Positions 16,168 to 25,309 of a DNA stretch of 64,000 nt are shown here, piece by piece. Source of the stretch: an uncultured Acidovorax sp. (GTDB lineage: Bacteria > Pseudomonadota > Gammaproteobacteria > Burkholderiales > Burkholderiaceae_C); contig CAJYHL010000051.1 of assembly GCA_913774625.1 (NCBI GenBank), forward strand, positions 62,001-126,000. Reading direction: 5' to 3'. Both the position numbers and the translations under genes were made by a program. The notes below the pieces were generated by a model. That model was not told the origin of the DNA. It searched no databases and worked only from the letters and a program-made list of their open reading frames with translations. The stretch's first letter is position 1; each line of letters begins with the position of its first letter.

Positions 16168-17280
16168 ATGAAACGCGTGCAGATCGCACCCCGGGCAGGC
16201 TATCAATCCAGACTGGAAGAGGCAGGGCTTTCCTTCCATAGCTGGGACAACTACTGGTCTGAATCGGTGGCCTACGAATTCACGTTGGCGCAGGTCGAGA
16301 CCATCGAGGCGGTTGCGGAAGAACTCCACGGCATGGCCATCACGGCGTTGAAGCATGTCATCGCGAACAGGCAGCTGGGGCGCCTGGGTATCAATGCTAC
16401 TTATCATGGCGCCATCGAATCGTCATTCGATCGTGGTGACTTCAGCCTCTATGGGCGCTTCGATCTCCGATACGACGGGGTCAATCCCCCCAAACTGCTG
16501 GAACTCAATTACGACACGCCAACCAGCATTCTGGAGACGGCCGTCTGTGGCTGGCAGTGGATGGAAGATGTTTTTCCGATGGCAGATCAGTTCAATTCCT
16601 TGCACGAGAAACTGATCGAGCAGTGGAAGAGGCTGCCCCAAGGGCCAATCCATGTCGCCACCTTGCGCGGGAATGAAGAGGATTGGGTTTCGGGTGCGTA
16701 CTTGGTCGATACCTTGACCCAGGCCGGCCACAGCGGCCATCACATCGTCATCGAAGAGATCGACTATGACACGGAGCGCAAGATCTTCATGGATCGGTCG
16801 GGCCGGGATATCGAGACGGTGTTCGCCTTGTATCCGTGGGAATGGATGTTCGCCGAGGCTTTCGGCCCTTATATCGCTGGCAGCAGAACACGCTTCATCG
16901 AACCTATGTGGAAAGCTCCATTGTCGTCGAAGGCGATATTGCCCGTGATGTGGGAGCTTTTCCCCGGGCATCCGAACCTTCTGCCCGCCTATTTCGAGGC
17001 CGGAAAGCTCACATCCTTTGCCAGGAAGCCGATCTACTCCAGGGAAGGTGCCAACGTCACCCTGGTCCAAGATGGCCGGGTGATCGCTGCGGACGACGGG
17101 CCCTATGGCGCTGAAGGTTACGTCGAACAGGAACTGTGTCTATTGCCAGAATTCGATGGCCATTATCCGGTCATCGGTGCCTGGATCGTGGGGGATCAGC
17201 CTGCCGGCATGACCGTTCGGGAGAGTCCCAATCCGATCACGACCAATATGAGCAACATCGTGCAGCACTATTTCATCTAA
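16168..17280 (+). CDS. ygiC: glutathionylspermidine synthase family ATP-grasp protein (YgiC-like)
   Basis: A 370-residue ATP-grasp amidoligase-like protein corresponding to the C-terminal synthetase half of glutathionylspermidine synthase and collinear with E. coli YgiC. Diagnostic stretches include LLELNYDTPTS, ALYPWEWMFAEAFGP, KAILPVMWELFPGHPNLLPA, SREGANVTL and GDQPAGMTVRES, which hold the expected Mg-ATP ligands. The family joins a carboxylate to an amine such as a polyamine; true glutathionylspermidine synthesis has not been established for YgiC-type proteins as far as I know. AGGAGG precedes the ATG, 4 bases after the DUF1190 stop. Co-transcription with homospermidine synthase suggests a homospermidine-type amine substrate (inference). 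Confidence 0.9.
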   Translation: MKRVQIAPRAGYQSRLEEAGLSFHSWDNYWSESVAYEFTLAQVETIEAVAEELHGMAITALKHVIANRQLGRLGINATYHGAIESSFDRGDFSLYGRFDLRYDGVNPPKLLELNYDTPTSILETAVCGWQWMEDVFPMADQFNSLHEKLIEQWKRLPQGPIHVATLRGNEEDWVSGAYLVDTLTQAGHSGHHIVIEEIDYDTERKIFMDRSGRDIETVFALYPWEWMFAEAFGPYIAGSRTRFIEPMWKAPLSSKAILPVMWELFPGHPNLLPAYFEAGKLTSFARKPIYSREGANVTLVQDGRVIAADDGPYGAEGYVEQELCLLPEFDGHYPVIGAWIVGDQPAGMTVRESPNPITTNMSNIVQHYFI

Positions 17281-17295
17281 TCGAAGGAGCACCCG

Positions 17296-17679
17296 ATGAT
17301 CATCCAAGGATTTATTGCATTCGTCTCTTATCTGGCGGGGGCGCTGTGCCTTTTAGGGGTTTTCGTGGCGGCCTACGTACACCTGACTCCATACAAAGAG
17401 TTCACCTTGATCAAGCAAGGGAATATCGCCGCCGCGATCACTCTGGCCGGCGCGGTCCTCGGTTTCGTCTTCCCGCTGGCGTCGTCGATCTACTTCACGC
17501 AAAGCCTGTCCGAGATGTGCCTGTGGGCGGTGATCACTGCCGGCGTTCAATTCATGGTCTTCATCGTCCTGCGCAAACAGGCTCGCGAGATCGAGAGCGG
17601 GAATGTCGCAGCAGGCCTCACCGTCGCAGCGTTTTCAGTCGCTGCAGGCATTCTCAATGCCGTATCGATAAGTCACTGA
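17296..17679 (+). CDS. DUF350 membrane protein (YjfL-like)
   Basis: A 127-residue inner-membrane protein with four hydrophobic helices (about 7-28, 45-66, 75-95 and 104-124) and few charges in the membrane parts, typical of DUF350. It follows the YgiC-like gene by 15 bases with its own GAAGGAG ribosome-binding site. In enterobacteria DUF350, DUF1190 and YgiC-type genes also travel together (the yjf cluster), so this is the membrane partner of the same system. Function unknown. Confidence 0.88.
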   Translation: MIIQGFIAFVSYLAGALCLLGVFVAAYVHLTPYKEFTLIKQGNIAAAITLAGAVLGFVFPLASSIYFTQSLSEMCLWAVITAGVQFMVFIVLRKQAREIESGNVAAGLTVAAFSVAAGILNAVSISH

Positions 17680-17915
17680 TGGGGCAAGAAAGCGCTCTGT
17701 TCCGGGCCGGTTGATTATCGAAAATCGACACTGCCTGACGGCCGTGAATCGGAGCGCAGGCACCCTGGGCTGATAGAGTCGATGCGAGCATCCTCGCCGG
17801 ACGTTCTTGCAAGCCGCCTTGGCAGGCCGTGAACACCTGGCGCCAGCCCCTGCGCCCTATCCACGGATCGGCCTGGATACGACGGCCAGCCATTCCATTA
17901 TTTCCACATCGCCGC

Positions 17916-18746
17916 ATGCAGCAGCACCACCCCTCACGCTTCTGGGCCGACCTTTCCACGCGCGACTTTTCCGAGGCCCGGGCCTCGGGCCTGGCCGCGC
18001 AGACGGTGGCCGTGCTGCCCGTGGCCGCCGTGGAGCAGCATGGCCCGCACCTGCCGCTGCATGTCGATGCCACGCTGCTGCAGGGCGTGATCGACGCGGC
18101 GCTGCCGCAGCTGCCGGCCGATCTGCCGGCGCTGTTCCTGCCGCCGCAGAATGTGGGCTTTTCCACCGAGCACACGGCGTATCCGGGCACGCTCACGCTT
18201 TCGCCGGCCACCGTCATCGCGCTCTGGACCGAGCTGGGCGCCTGCGTGGCGCGGGCGGGCGTGAAGAAGCTGCTGCTGCTCAACGGCCATGGCGGCCAGG
18301 TCAGCGTGATGGACATCGTGGCGCGCGAGCTGCGCCAGCAGTTCGGCCTGCTGGTCTATAGCGCCAGCTGGTTCAGCCTGCCGCTGCCCGATGCGGTGCA
18401 AGGCCTTTTCAGCGCCGAGGAGCACCGCTTCGGCATCCATGCCGGCGAGATCGAGACTTCGATGATGCTGCACCTGGCGCCGCACACGGTGCGCATGGAG
18501 CATGCCGCGGAATGGCGCTCCAGCTCGCAGGACCGGGCCGAGCGCTATGCCGTGCTGGGCAACGGCCGCAGCGCCAAGATGGGCTGGGCCATGCAGGACT
18601 ACCACCCGGGCGGCGCGGTCGGCAACGCGGCGGGCGCCACGGCCGGCAAGGGCCGCGCCGTGGTGGAGGCCGCGGGTGCCGCCCTGGTGCAGCTGCTGGG
18701 CGAGATCCACGACCTGCCCTGGAGCCCTGCACCCGCTGCGTACTGA
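17916..18746 (+). CDS. creatininase family protein
   Basis: A 276-residue amidohydrolase of the creatininase fold, which uses a dinuclear metal site to hydrolyse cyclic or formyl amides. Metal-binding motifs are visible in order: AAVEQHGPHLPLHVDA (Glu, His and Asp ligands), NGHGGQ and HAGEIETS. The substrate cannot be assigned: relatives include creatininase, formamidopyrimidine deformylase and peptide-maturation proteins. ATG at 17916 is used; an in-frame ATG at 17829 would add 29 poorly conserved residues. It is monocistronic and converges on the chemoreceptor gene. Composition returns here to that of the core genome. Confidence 0.88.
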   Translation: MQQHHPSRFWADLSTRDFSEARASGLAAQTVAVLPVAAVEQHGPHLPLHVDATLLQGVIDAALPQLPADLPALFLPPQNVGFSTEHTAYPGTLTLSPATVIALWTELGACVARAGVKKLLLLNGHGGQVSVMDIVARELRQQFGLLVYSASWFSLPLPDAVQGLFSAEEHRFGIHAGEIETSMMLHLAPHTVRMEHAAEWRSSSQDRAERYAVLGNGRSAKMGWAMQDYHPGGAVGNAAGATAGKGRAVVEAAGAALVQLLGEIHDLPWSPAPAAY

Positions 18747-18933
18747 GCGGAGCGGCCGGCCTGGCCCGCTTCGTCTCGGACCGCTTCGACTCGCATGCCG
18801 GGAGCGGCGGATGCCACTGGTCTGCTATCTAAAGAAGAGCGTCTTGCGCAGTCAACGCAAGGGCCGTGGGCCGAGAAGGCTCTGATCCCGCGCCGTTGGG
18901 CGCTGCCGCCCGCCCAGGTCAGTCAGACCTTTC

Positions 18934-20766
18934 TCAGAAACTTTCCCAATCGTCGTCGGCCTGCTTGGCGGGGGGCGCTGCGGGCTTGCTGGGCGCCGGG
19001 GGAGCGCTCAGCGTGGGCTGGCTGCTGGCGGCCGTGGTCTTGGGCCTGGCGTTCGCCTTGGCTGCTGCCGTGGCGCGGACGGGCGCGGCGACGGCGGGGG
19101 GCCGCGAGGTTGCCAGCGTGGGTTCGCGGCGGGGCGCCGGGGCAGGAGCTGCGCGATGCGCCGCCGGTGCCGGTGCCGGTGCGGAAGCCGGCGCCTGGGC
19201 TGCTTCCGCGTGGTCGATGACGAACACCTTCACCAGTTCCACCAGCCGGGCGGCCTGCACGTTGAGGCTGTCGGCGGCTGCGGCGGATTCTTCCACCAGC
19301 GCGGCGTTCTGCTGCGTCACCTGGTCGAGCTGGTTCACGGCGCCGCTCACCTGTGCGATGCCTTGCTCCTGCTCCTGCGCGGCGGCGCCGATCTCGGCGA
19401 TCAGGTCGGCCACGCGGCGCGCCTGCTGCACGAGTTCTTCCATCGTGGTGCCCGCCTCGTTCACCAGCTGCGCGCCGGCTTCGACGCGGTCCACGCTGGC
19501 GCCGATCAGCTGCTTGATTTCCTTGGCGGCCTCGGCGCTGCGCTGGGCCAGCGAGCGCACTTCGCCCGCCACCACCGCGAAGCCGCGGCCTTGCTCGCCC
19601 GCGCGGGCGGCTTCCACGGCCGCGTTCAGCGCCAGGATGTTGGTCTGGAAGGCGATGCCGTCGATCACGCCGATGATGTCGCCGATCCGGCGCGAGCTGG
19701 TCGTGATCTCCTGCATGGTGGAAACCACGTTGCTCACCACGTCGCCGCCGCGTGCGGCGGTCTGGCTGGCGGCATGGGCCATCTGCGTGGCGGTGCGTAC
19801 CGTTTCGGAGTTCTGGTGGATGGTGGAGCCGATCTCTTCCATGGAGGCGGCCGTCTGCTGCAGGTTGGACGCCTGCTCTTCGGTGCGCTGGCTCAGGTCG
19901 GCATTGCCCATGGCGATCTGGCGCGCGCCCGTGGCGATGGATTCGCTGCTCTGGCGCACCTGGCTGACCACGCCGCTTAGGCTGCGGCGCATGCTTTCCA
20001 TGGCGGCCATCACGCTGGTGGTGTCGCCGGGGCGCAGGTCGATGCGCATGGCCAGCTGGCCCTGGGCCACCTGCTGTGCGATCTCGGCGGCATGGGCGGG
20101 CTCGCCGCCCAACTGGCCCTTGACCCGGCGGGTGATGCTCCAGGCCACCAGAACGCCGATGGCGGCGGCCAGCGCGGCCAGCATGAGCATGGCGTTGCTG
20201 GCGTTCAGGGAGTTACGCTTGGCGTCCAGTGCGATGGCCCGGGACTGGTCGCGCTCCATTCCCACCAGCTTGTCGATCGCCTTGAAGTAGCGGTCCTGCT
20301 CGGTGCGCAGCGCGCCCTGGATGGCCTCGCGCGCCGCGTCGATCTGGTCGGACGAGGCCAGGTCCACCGCCTTGTCGAAGGCCGCGCGGTAGCCGGTGGT
20401 GGCGGAGGCCAGCTCCGCCAGCAGGGCCTTGCCGTCCGGCGTGGGGTAGCGCTCGCGCAGGTCGTCCTGGATGGCCATGGCCTGCGTGCGGTTCTTGTCC
20501 ATGAGCTTTTTCTGGCCCGGAATGCGGCTGCGGTCGGTCTGCATCGCCATGTTGCGCACCACGCGGGCGTTTTCGTTCACCAGTTCGCGCAGGTTCTGCA
20601 GCATCAGCAGGGATTCCAGCCGCTCGTCTGCCAGCTGGGAGACGTTGCTGGCCACGTCCGTCAGGTGGACCCGGCCGTAGAGGGCGACCAGCAGGCTGAT
20701 CAGGATCATTGCGGCGAAGCTCAGCCCTAGCTGGGTGCCCAACCGCATGTTGCGCAGAAAACTCAT
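18934..20766 (-). CDS. methyl-accepting chemotaxis protein
   Basis: A 610-residue chemoreceptor. TM1 (about 10-30), a periplasmic four-helix-bundle ligand domain (about 35-185), TM2 (about 190-212), HAMP (about 213-265) and the long cytoplasmic signalling coiled coil follow in order. The hairpin tip [20 protein letters not shown] and the CheW/CheA-contact segment after it are intact. A low-complexity Ala/Pro linker (about 530-595) ends in DDDWESF, which resembles the NWETF-type tether that recruits CheR and CheB. Ligand unknown. Divergent from liuR with 223 bases between the starts. Confidence 0.94.
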   Translation of the reverse strand: MSFLRNMRLGTQLGLSFAAMILISLLVALYGRVHLTDVASNVSQLADERLESLLMLQNLRELVNENARVVRNMAMQTDRSRIPGQKKLMDKNRTQAMAIQDDLRERYPTPDGKALLAELASATTGYRAAFDKAVDLASSDQIDAAREAIQGALRTEQDRYFKAIDKLVGMERDQSRAIALDAKRNSLNASNAMLMLAALAAAIGVLVAWSITRRVKGQLGGEPAHAAEIAQQVAQGQLAMRIDLRPGDTTSVMAAMESMRRSLSGVVSQVRQSSESIATGARQIAMGNADLSQRTEEQASNLQQTAASMEEIGSTIHQNSETVRTATQMAHAASQTAARGGDVVSNVVSTMQEITTSSRRIGDIIGVIDGIAFQTNILALNAAVEAARAGEQGRGFAVVAGEVRSLAQRSAEAAKEIKQLIGASVDRVEAGAQLVNEAGTTMEELVQQARRVADLIAEIGAAAQEQEQGIAQVSGAVNQLDQVTQQNAALVEESAAAADSLNVQAARLVELVKVFVIDHAEAAQAPASAPAPAPAAHRAAPAPAPRREPTLATSRPPAVAAPVRATAAAKANARPKTTAASSQPTLSAPPAPSKPAAPPAKQADDDWESF

Positions 20767-20950
20767 CAATCGACTCCGATATGCACGCGTCCTGACCGGG
20801 AATGGTGGAACGTGTGTTTCTGTTACTTGTGTAGTGCAGAAGTTCCTGTTGTACCGCCCGATATGCGGGTTGTCGTGACAACGAGGAACCTGTCCTGGCT
20901 TTTCGCACCGGCCGGCCGGTTTGCATCGGGGGGATGCGGCTGCGTTAGCA

Positions 20951-20971
20951 TTGACGTTGACGTCAACGTAA
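20951..20971. promoter_or_regulatory. LiuR operator in front of liuR
   Basis: A 16-bp perfect palindrome ACGTTGACGTCAACGT (20954-20969) is extended to near-symmetry by flanking TTG and AA, about 20 bases upstream of the liuR start codon. It matches the MerR-type LiuR motif (TTTACGTTTACGTAAA-like) known for leucine-degradation regulators, and suggests autoregulation. Confidence 0.8.
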
Positions 20972-20989
20972 GAAGCCCAGCGCCGCCCC

Positions 20990-21391
20990 ATGTCCACCAC
21001 CTACACCATCAGCGACCTCGCCAAGGAATTCGATCTGACCACCCGGGCCATGCGCTTCTACGAAGACATGGGCCTGCTGCAGCCCGAGCGCACCGGCCCG
21101 GGCGGGCGCAACCGCATCTACAGCGCGCGTGACCGCACGCGGCTGCGCCTGACGCTGCGGGCCAAGCGGCTGGGCCTGTCGCTGACCGAGGCCAAGGAGA
21201 TTATCGACCTCTACGACAGCCCGCGCGACACGGGCGTGCAGCTGCGCCGCTTCCTCGACGTGCTGGGCCAGCACCGCAAGCAGCTCGAAGCGCAGATGGC
21301 CGACCTGCAGGCCAACCTGGACGAGGTGCGCGAGCACGAGAAGGAAGCGCGGGCGCTGCTGCGCAAGAGCGAAAAGCAAAAGGGCGGCTGA
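20990..21391 (+). CDS. liuR: MerR family regulator of leucine/isovalerate degradation, LiuR
   Basis: A 133-residue MerR-family regulator. The N-terminal winged helix-turn-helix ([20 protein letters not shown], then [18 protein letters not shown], residues 4-45) is followed by a helical dimerisation region (about 75-130, rich in Glu/Lys/Arg) and lacks the metal-binding cysteines of MerR or CueR. It lies directly upstream of isovaleryl-CoA dehydrogenase, the classic LiuR arrangement, and both genes have near-identical palindromes in front. Expected to control branched-chain amino acid degradation in response to a pathway acyl-CoA (family knowledge). Confidence 0.92.
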   Translation: MSTTYTISDLAKEFDLTTRAMRFYEDMGLLQPERTGPGGRNRIYSARDRTRLRLTLRAKRLGLSLTEAKEIIDLYDSPRDTGVQLRRFLDVLGQHRKQLEAQMADLQANLDEVREHEKEARALLRKSEKQKGG

Positions 21392-21430
21392 GGCCGGCCC
21401 CGGCGAATGCAAATGCCTGATAATTGCGAT

Positions 21431-21450
21431 TGACGTTTACGTCAACGTCA
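21431..21450. promoter_or_regulatory. LiuR operator in front of liuA
   Basis: The 20-base imperfect palindrome TGACGTTTACGTCAACGTCA has 9 of 10 base pairs symmetrical. It lies in the 137-base gap between liuR and the isovaleryl-CoA dehydrogenase gene, about 80 bases before the start codon. It shares its core with the site in front of liuR. Confidence 0.8.
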
Positions 21451-21528
21451 CATTCCAAGAGCATAGTGGCTCCGCTGCGGCCTGCCGGCCCGGCACGCGG
21501 CGAAGCCAGAGAACCAGGAGACACATCC

Positions 21529-22719
21529 ATGAGCGCCACCCACTCCCTGCCCGGCCTGAACTTCCAGCTGGGCGAAGACATCGATGCCCTGCGCGACGCC
21601 GTGCGCGACTTCGCCCAGGCTGAGATCGCGCCGCGCGCGGCCGAGATCGACCGCAGCGACCAGTTCCCCATGGACCTCTGGCGCAAGCTGGGCGAGCTGG
21701 GCGTGCTGGGCATCACCGTGCCCGAGGCCTACGGCGGCGCCGCCATGGGCTATCTGGCGCACATGGTGGCCATGGAGGAGATCTCCCGTGCCAGCGCGTC
21801 GGTGGGGCTTTCCTACGGCGCGCACAGCAACCTGTGCGTGAACCAGATCAACCGCAACGGCAGCGAGGAGCAGAAGCGCAAGTACCTGCCCGGGCTGATC
21901 AGCGGCGAACACGTGGGCGCGCTCGCCATGAGCGAGCCCGGCGCCGGCTCCGACGTCATCAGCATGAAGCTGCGCGCCGAGGACAAGGGCGGCTACTACC
22001 TGCTCAATGGCAGCAAGATGTGGATCACCAACGGCCCCGACGCCGACACCCTGGTGGTCTATGCCAAGACCGAACCCGAGATGGGCGCGCGCGGCGTCAC
22101 GGCGTTCCTGATCGAGAAGGGCATGAAGGGATTTTCCGTCGCGCAGAAGCTCGACAAGCTGGGCATGCGCGGCAGCCACACGGGCGAGCTGGTGTTCCAG
22201 GACGTGGAAGTGCCCGCCGCCAACGTGCTGGGCCAGCCGGGCGGCGGCGCGCGGGTGCTGATGAGCGGGCTGGACTACGAGCGCGCCGTGCTCACCGGCG
22301 GGCCGCTGGGCATCATGCAGGCGGTGATGGACAACGTCGTGCCCTACATCCACGACCGCAAGCAGTTCGGCCAGAGCATCGGCGAATTCCAGCTCATCCA
22401 GGGCAAGGTGGCCGACATGTACACCGTGCTGCAGGCCGGCCGCGCCTTCGCCTACACCGTGGCCAAGAACCTCGACCTGCTGGGCGAGGCCCATGTGCGC
22501 CAGGTGCGCAAGGACTGCGCCTCGGTCATCCTCTGGTGCGCCGAGAAGGCCACCTGGATGGCCGGCGAGGGCGTGCAGATCCACGGCGGCAACGGCTACA
22601 TCAACGACTATCCGCTCGGCCGCCTCTGGCGGGATGCGAAACTCTACGAGATCGGCGCCGGCACCAGCGAGATCCGCCGCATGCTGATCGGCCGCGAGCT
22701 GTTCGCCGAGACCTGTTGA
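21529..22719 (+). CDS. liuA: isovaleryl-CoA dehydrogenase
   Basis: A 396-residue FAD-dependent acyl-CoA dehydrogenase that oxidises isovaleryl-CoA to 3-methylcrotonyl-CoA, passing electrons to ETF. The catalytic base lies where isovaleryl-CoA dehydrogenases have it, E251 in [11 protein letters not shown], rather than near the C-terminus as in most acyl-CoA dehydrogenases. FAD/substrate motifs [11 protein letters not shown] and [11 protein letters not shown] and the C-terminal [15 protein letters not shown] are present. ATG at 21529 has CAGGAG about 10 bases upstream. First committed step of the leucine pathway, under its own LiuR site. Confidence 0.95.
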   Translation: MSATHSLPGLNFQLGEDIDALRDAVRDFAQAEIAPRAAEIDRSDQFPMDLWRKLGELGVLGITVPEAYGGAAMGYLAHMVAMEEISRASASVGLSYGAHSNLCVNQINRNGSEEQKRKYLPGLISGEHVGALAMSEPGAGSDVISMKLRAEDKGGYYLLNGSKMWITNGPDADTLVVYAKTEPEMGARGVTAFLIEKGMKGFSVAQKLDKLGMRGSHTGELVFQDVEVPAANVLGQPGGGARVLMSGLDYERAVLTGGPLGIMQAVMDNVVPYIHDRKQFGQSIGEFQLIQGKVADMYTVLQAGRAFAYTVAKNLDLLGEAHVRQVRKDCASVILWCAEKATWMAGEGVQIHGGNGYINDYPLGRLWRDAKLYEIGAGTSEIRRMLIGRELFAETC

Positions 22720-22769
22720 ACATTCTTTTTCCTTTTTTGATTTTGCAGATAGCAGAAAGCGACCCGCGC

Positions 22770-23432
22770 GTGCCCACCTCCATCGATGCCCTTTTCGTCC
22801 ACAACCGCGCCTGGGCGGCCGGGATGGAGGCTGAGCGCCCCGGCTTCTTCACCAACCTGCTGGCACAGCAGGAACCCAAGTACATGTGGATCGGCTGCTC
22901 CGACAGCCGCGTGCCGGCCAACCAGATCACCGGCCTGCAGCCGGGCGAGGTGTTCGTGCACCGCAACATCGCCAACGTGGTGGTGCCCACCGACCTGAAC
23001 TGCCTCTCCACCATCCAGTACGCGGTGGACCAGCTGCATGTGGAACACCTGATGGTCGTGGGCCACTACGGCTGCGGCGGCGTGCTGGCGGGCCTCACGG
23101 GCATGCGCGTGGGCCTGGCCGACAACTGGATCCGCCACGTCTCCGACGTGCGCGACCGCCACCGCGAGCTGCTGGACGCCATCGAACCCGCCTGGCGCCA
23201 CGACGCGCTGTGCGAGCTGAACGTGATCGAGCAGGTGGTCAACGTGGCCCAGACCACGGTGATGGCCGACGCCTGGGAGCGCGGCCAGCAGGTGACCCTG
23301 CACGGCTGGTGCTACGGCCTCAAGGACGGGATCATCAACAACCTGCACATGACCGTGGCCGGCCGCGCCGAGCTGGCCGATTGCTACCGCGCCGCCATCG
23401 AGGGCGTGGCCCGGGCGCCGCGCGGCCAGTGA
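22770..23432 (+). CDS. can: beta-class carbonic anhydrase (Can type)
   Basis: A 220-residue enzyme interconverting CO2 and bicarbonate, closely collinear with E. coli Can. Zinc ligands are C43, D45, H99 and C102 (WIGCSDSR and GHYGCGG), with the D45/R47 pair that controls the type II active site. The GTG at 22770 is chosen because the protein then begins PTSIDALFVHNRAWA, matching the family start; no in-frame ATG gives a full domain. It sits 50 bases after liuA behind a T-rich spacer and may supply bicarbonate for the methylcrotonyl-CoA carboxylase encoded further on. Confidence 0.93.
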   Translation: MPTSIDALFVHNRAWAAGMEAERPGFFTNLLAQQEPKYMWIGCSDSRVPANQITGLQPGEVFVHRNIANVVVPTDLNCLSTIQYAVDQLHVEHLMVVGHYGCGGVLAGLTGMRVGLADNWIRHVSDVRDRHRELLDAIEPAWRHDALCELNVIEQVVNVAQTTVMADAWERGQQVTLHGWCYGLKDGIINNLHMTVAGRAELADCYRAAIEGVARAPRGQ

Positions 23433-23470
23433 GGCCGCTGGTCCATTAACCCGCAACCGCCGCACCGGCC

Positions 23471-25309
23471 ATGTTTCCCCAGCGCCTCGATTCGCCGCAA
23501 GCCTGGGGCATCGCCCAGGCGATGATGGACGGCTTCGACCGCCATTACCGGCTGTTCCGCGCCGCATCGGCCGGCGCGCAGGCGCGCTTCGAGGCGCAGG
23601 ACTGGCACGGCCAGCAGCGCGCCCAGCGTGAGCGCATCGAGTTCTACGAGCTGCGCGTGAAGGAATGCGTGCGCCGGCTCGACGAGGAATTCGACGCCGG
23701 CCACCAGCCCATGGAGGTCTGGCAGCAGGCCAAGCTGCACTACATCGGCCTGCTGGTGGGCCACTTCCAGCCCGAGCTGGCCGAGACCTTCTTCAACTCA
23801 GTCACCACCAAGATCCTGCACCGCACGCACTTCCAGAACGACTTCATCTTCGTGCGGCCGGCCGTCAGCACCGAATACATAGAGAACGACGGCCCCGGCG
23901 CGCTGCCCACCTACCGCGCCTACTATCCGGCGGGCGAGGGCCTCGAAGCCACGCTGCAGCGCATCGTGGGCGACTTCCGCCTCTCCTGCGGCTTCCAGGA
24001 CCTGCCGCGCGACGTGGCCCGCGTGGTGGCCGCCATGCAGCCGCACATCGCGCCCATGAAGCTGCGCGCCAACTTCCAGATCCAGGTGCTGTCCAGCCTG
24101 TTCTACCGCAACAAGGGCGCCTACCTGGTCGGCCGGCTCATCAACGGCTTCACCGAGATCCCGCTGGCCCTGCCCCTGCTGCACGCGCCTGGCGGCGGCG
24201 GGCTGGTGATCGACGCCGCGCTGTTCGGCGAGGACGACCTGCTGGCGCTCTTCAGCTTCGCGCGCGCCTATTTCCTGGTGGACATGGAGATTCCCAGCGC
24301 CTACGTGCGCTTCCTGCGCAGCCTGATGCCGCGCAAGCCCCGCGCCGAGCTCTACAACGCGCTGGGCCTGGCCAAGCAGGGCAAGACGCTCTTCTACCGC
24401 GACTTCCTGCACCACCTGAAATATTCCAGCGACGCTTTCCGCATCGCGCCGGGCATCAAGGGCATGGTGATGCTGGTCTTCGACCTGCCGAGCTTTCCCT
24501 ACGTCTTCAAGCTCATCAAGGACTTCTACCCGCATCCCAAGGAGACCACGCGCGGACAGGTCAAGGGCAAGTACCTGCTGGTCAAGCAGCACGACCGCGT
24601 GGGCCGCATGGCCGACACGCTGGAATACAGCGAGGTGGCCTTCCCGCGCGAGCGCTTCAGCGACGAGCTGATCGCCGAGATCGAGCGCTTCGCGCCCAGC
24701 CAGCTGGAGATCAGCGACCGCGACGGCGACGGCCGCACCGAGGTCATCATCAAGCACCTCTACATCGAGCGGCGCATGATCCCGCTCAACATCTACCTGC
24801 AGGAGGCCTTCGACGCCGGCCCCGGCAACGCCGAGGCCGCGCGGCAGATCGAGCGCTGCGTCGTCGAATACGGCAACGCCATCAAGGACCTGGTGGCGGC
24901 CAACATCTTCCCGGGCGACATGCTGTGGAAGAACTTCGGCATCACCCGCCACGGCAAGGTGGTGTTCTACGACTACGACGAGATCGAATACCTCACCGAC
25001 TGCCAATTCCGCCGCGTGCCCGCGCCGCGCAACGAAGAGGACGAGATAAGCGGCGAGATCTGGTGGCCGGTGGGCCCGCGCGACGTCTTCCCAGAGACCT
25101 TCGAGCCCTTCCTGCTGGGCAACCCGGCGGTGCGCGAGGCCTTCATGCGCCACCACGCCGACCTGCTCGATCCCGCCTTCTGGCAGGCACACCAGGCGCG
25201 CATCCGCGCCGGCCAGATGTCCGACGTTTTCCCCTACGACGCGGAGCGCCGCTTCCAGAACGGCGCCCGTACCAGCTCATCCACCTTGACTGCAGGAGAC
25301 ACCGCATGA
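23471..25309 (+). CDS. aceK: isocitrate dehydrogenase kinase/phosphatase
   Basis: A 612-residue bifunctional enzyme that phosphorylates and dephosphorylates isocitrate dehydrogenase, switching flux between the citric acid cycle and the glyoxylate bypass. Family landmarks are visible: the regulatory N-terminal half with [17 protein letters not shown], the ATP-binding [20 protein letters not shown], and the catalytic-loop region [20 protein letters not shown] followed by YDYDEIEYL. Isocitrate lyase and malate synthase are not adjacent, unlike in E. coli. The stop overlaps the thiolase start as ATGA, implying coupling to fatty-acid or leucine degradation, both of which end in acetyl-CoA. Confidence 0.95.
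   Translation: MFPQRLDSPQAWGIAQAMMDGFDRHYRLFRAASAGAQARFEAQDWHGQQRAQRERIEFYELRVKECVRRLDEEFDAGHQPMEVWQQAKLHYIGLLVGHFQPELAETFFNSVTTKILHRTHFQNDFIFVRPAVSTEYIENDGPGALPTYRAYYPAGEGLEATLQRIVGDFRLSCGFQDLPRDVARVVAAMQPHIAPMKLRANFQIQVLSSLFYRNKGAYLVGRLINGFTEIPLALPLLHAPGGGGLVIDAALFGEDDLLALFSFARAYFLVDMEIPSAYVRFLRSLMPRKPRAELYNALGLAKQGKTLFYRDFLHHLKYSSDAFRIAPGIKGMVMLVFDLPSFPYVFKLIKDFYPHPKETTRGQVKGKYLLVKQHDRVGRMADTLEYSEVAFPRERFSDELIAEIERFAPSQLEISDRDGDGRTEVIIKHLYIERRMIPLNIYLQEAFDAGPGNAEAARQIERCVVEYGNAIKDLVAANIFPGDMLWKNFGITRHGKVVFYDYDEIEYLTDCQFRRVPAPRNEEDEISGEIWWPVGPRDVFPETFEPFLLGNPAVREAFMRHHADLLDPAFWQAHQARIRAGQMSDVFPYDAERRFQNGARTSSSTLTAGDTA

Noticed and set aside
17680-17915. Possible tRNA or attachment site at the right end of the accessory block
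   Set aside because: No cloverleaf, anticodon arm or direct repeat matching the left border around 11390-11500 could be found by eye.
22721-22747. T-rich stretch after liuA as an intrinsic terminator
   Set aside because: No stem precedes the T run, and the carbonic anhydrase gene follows closely in the same direction.
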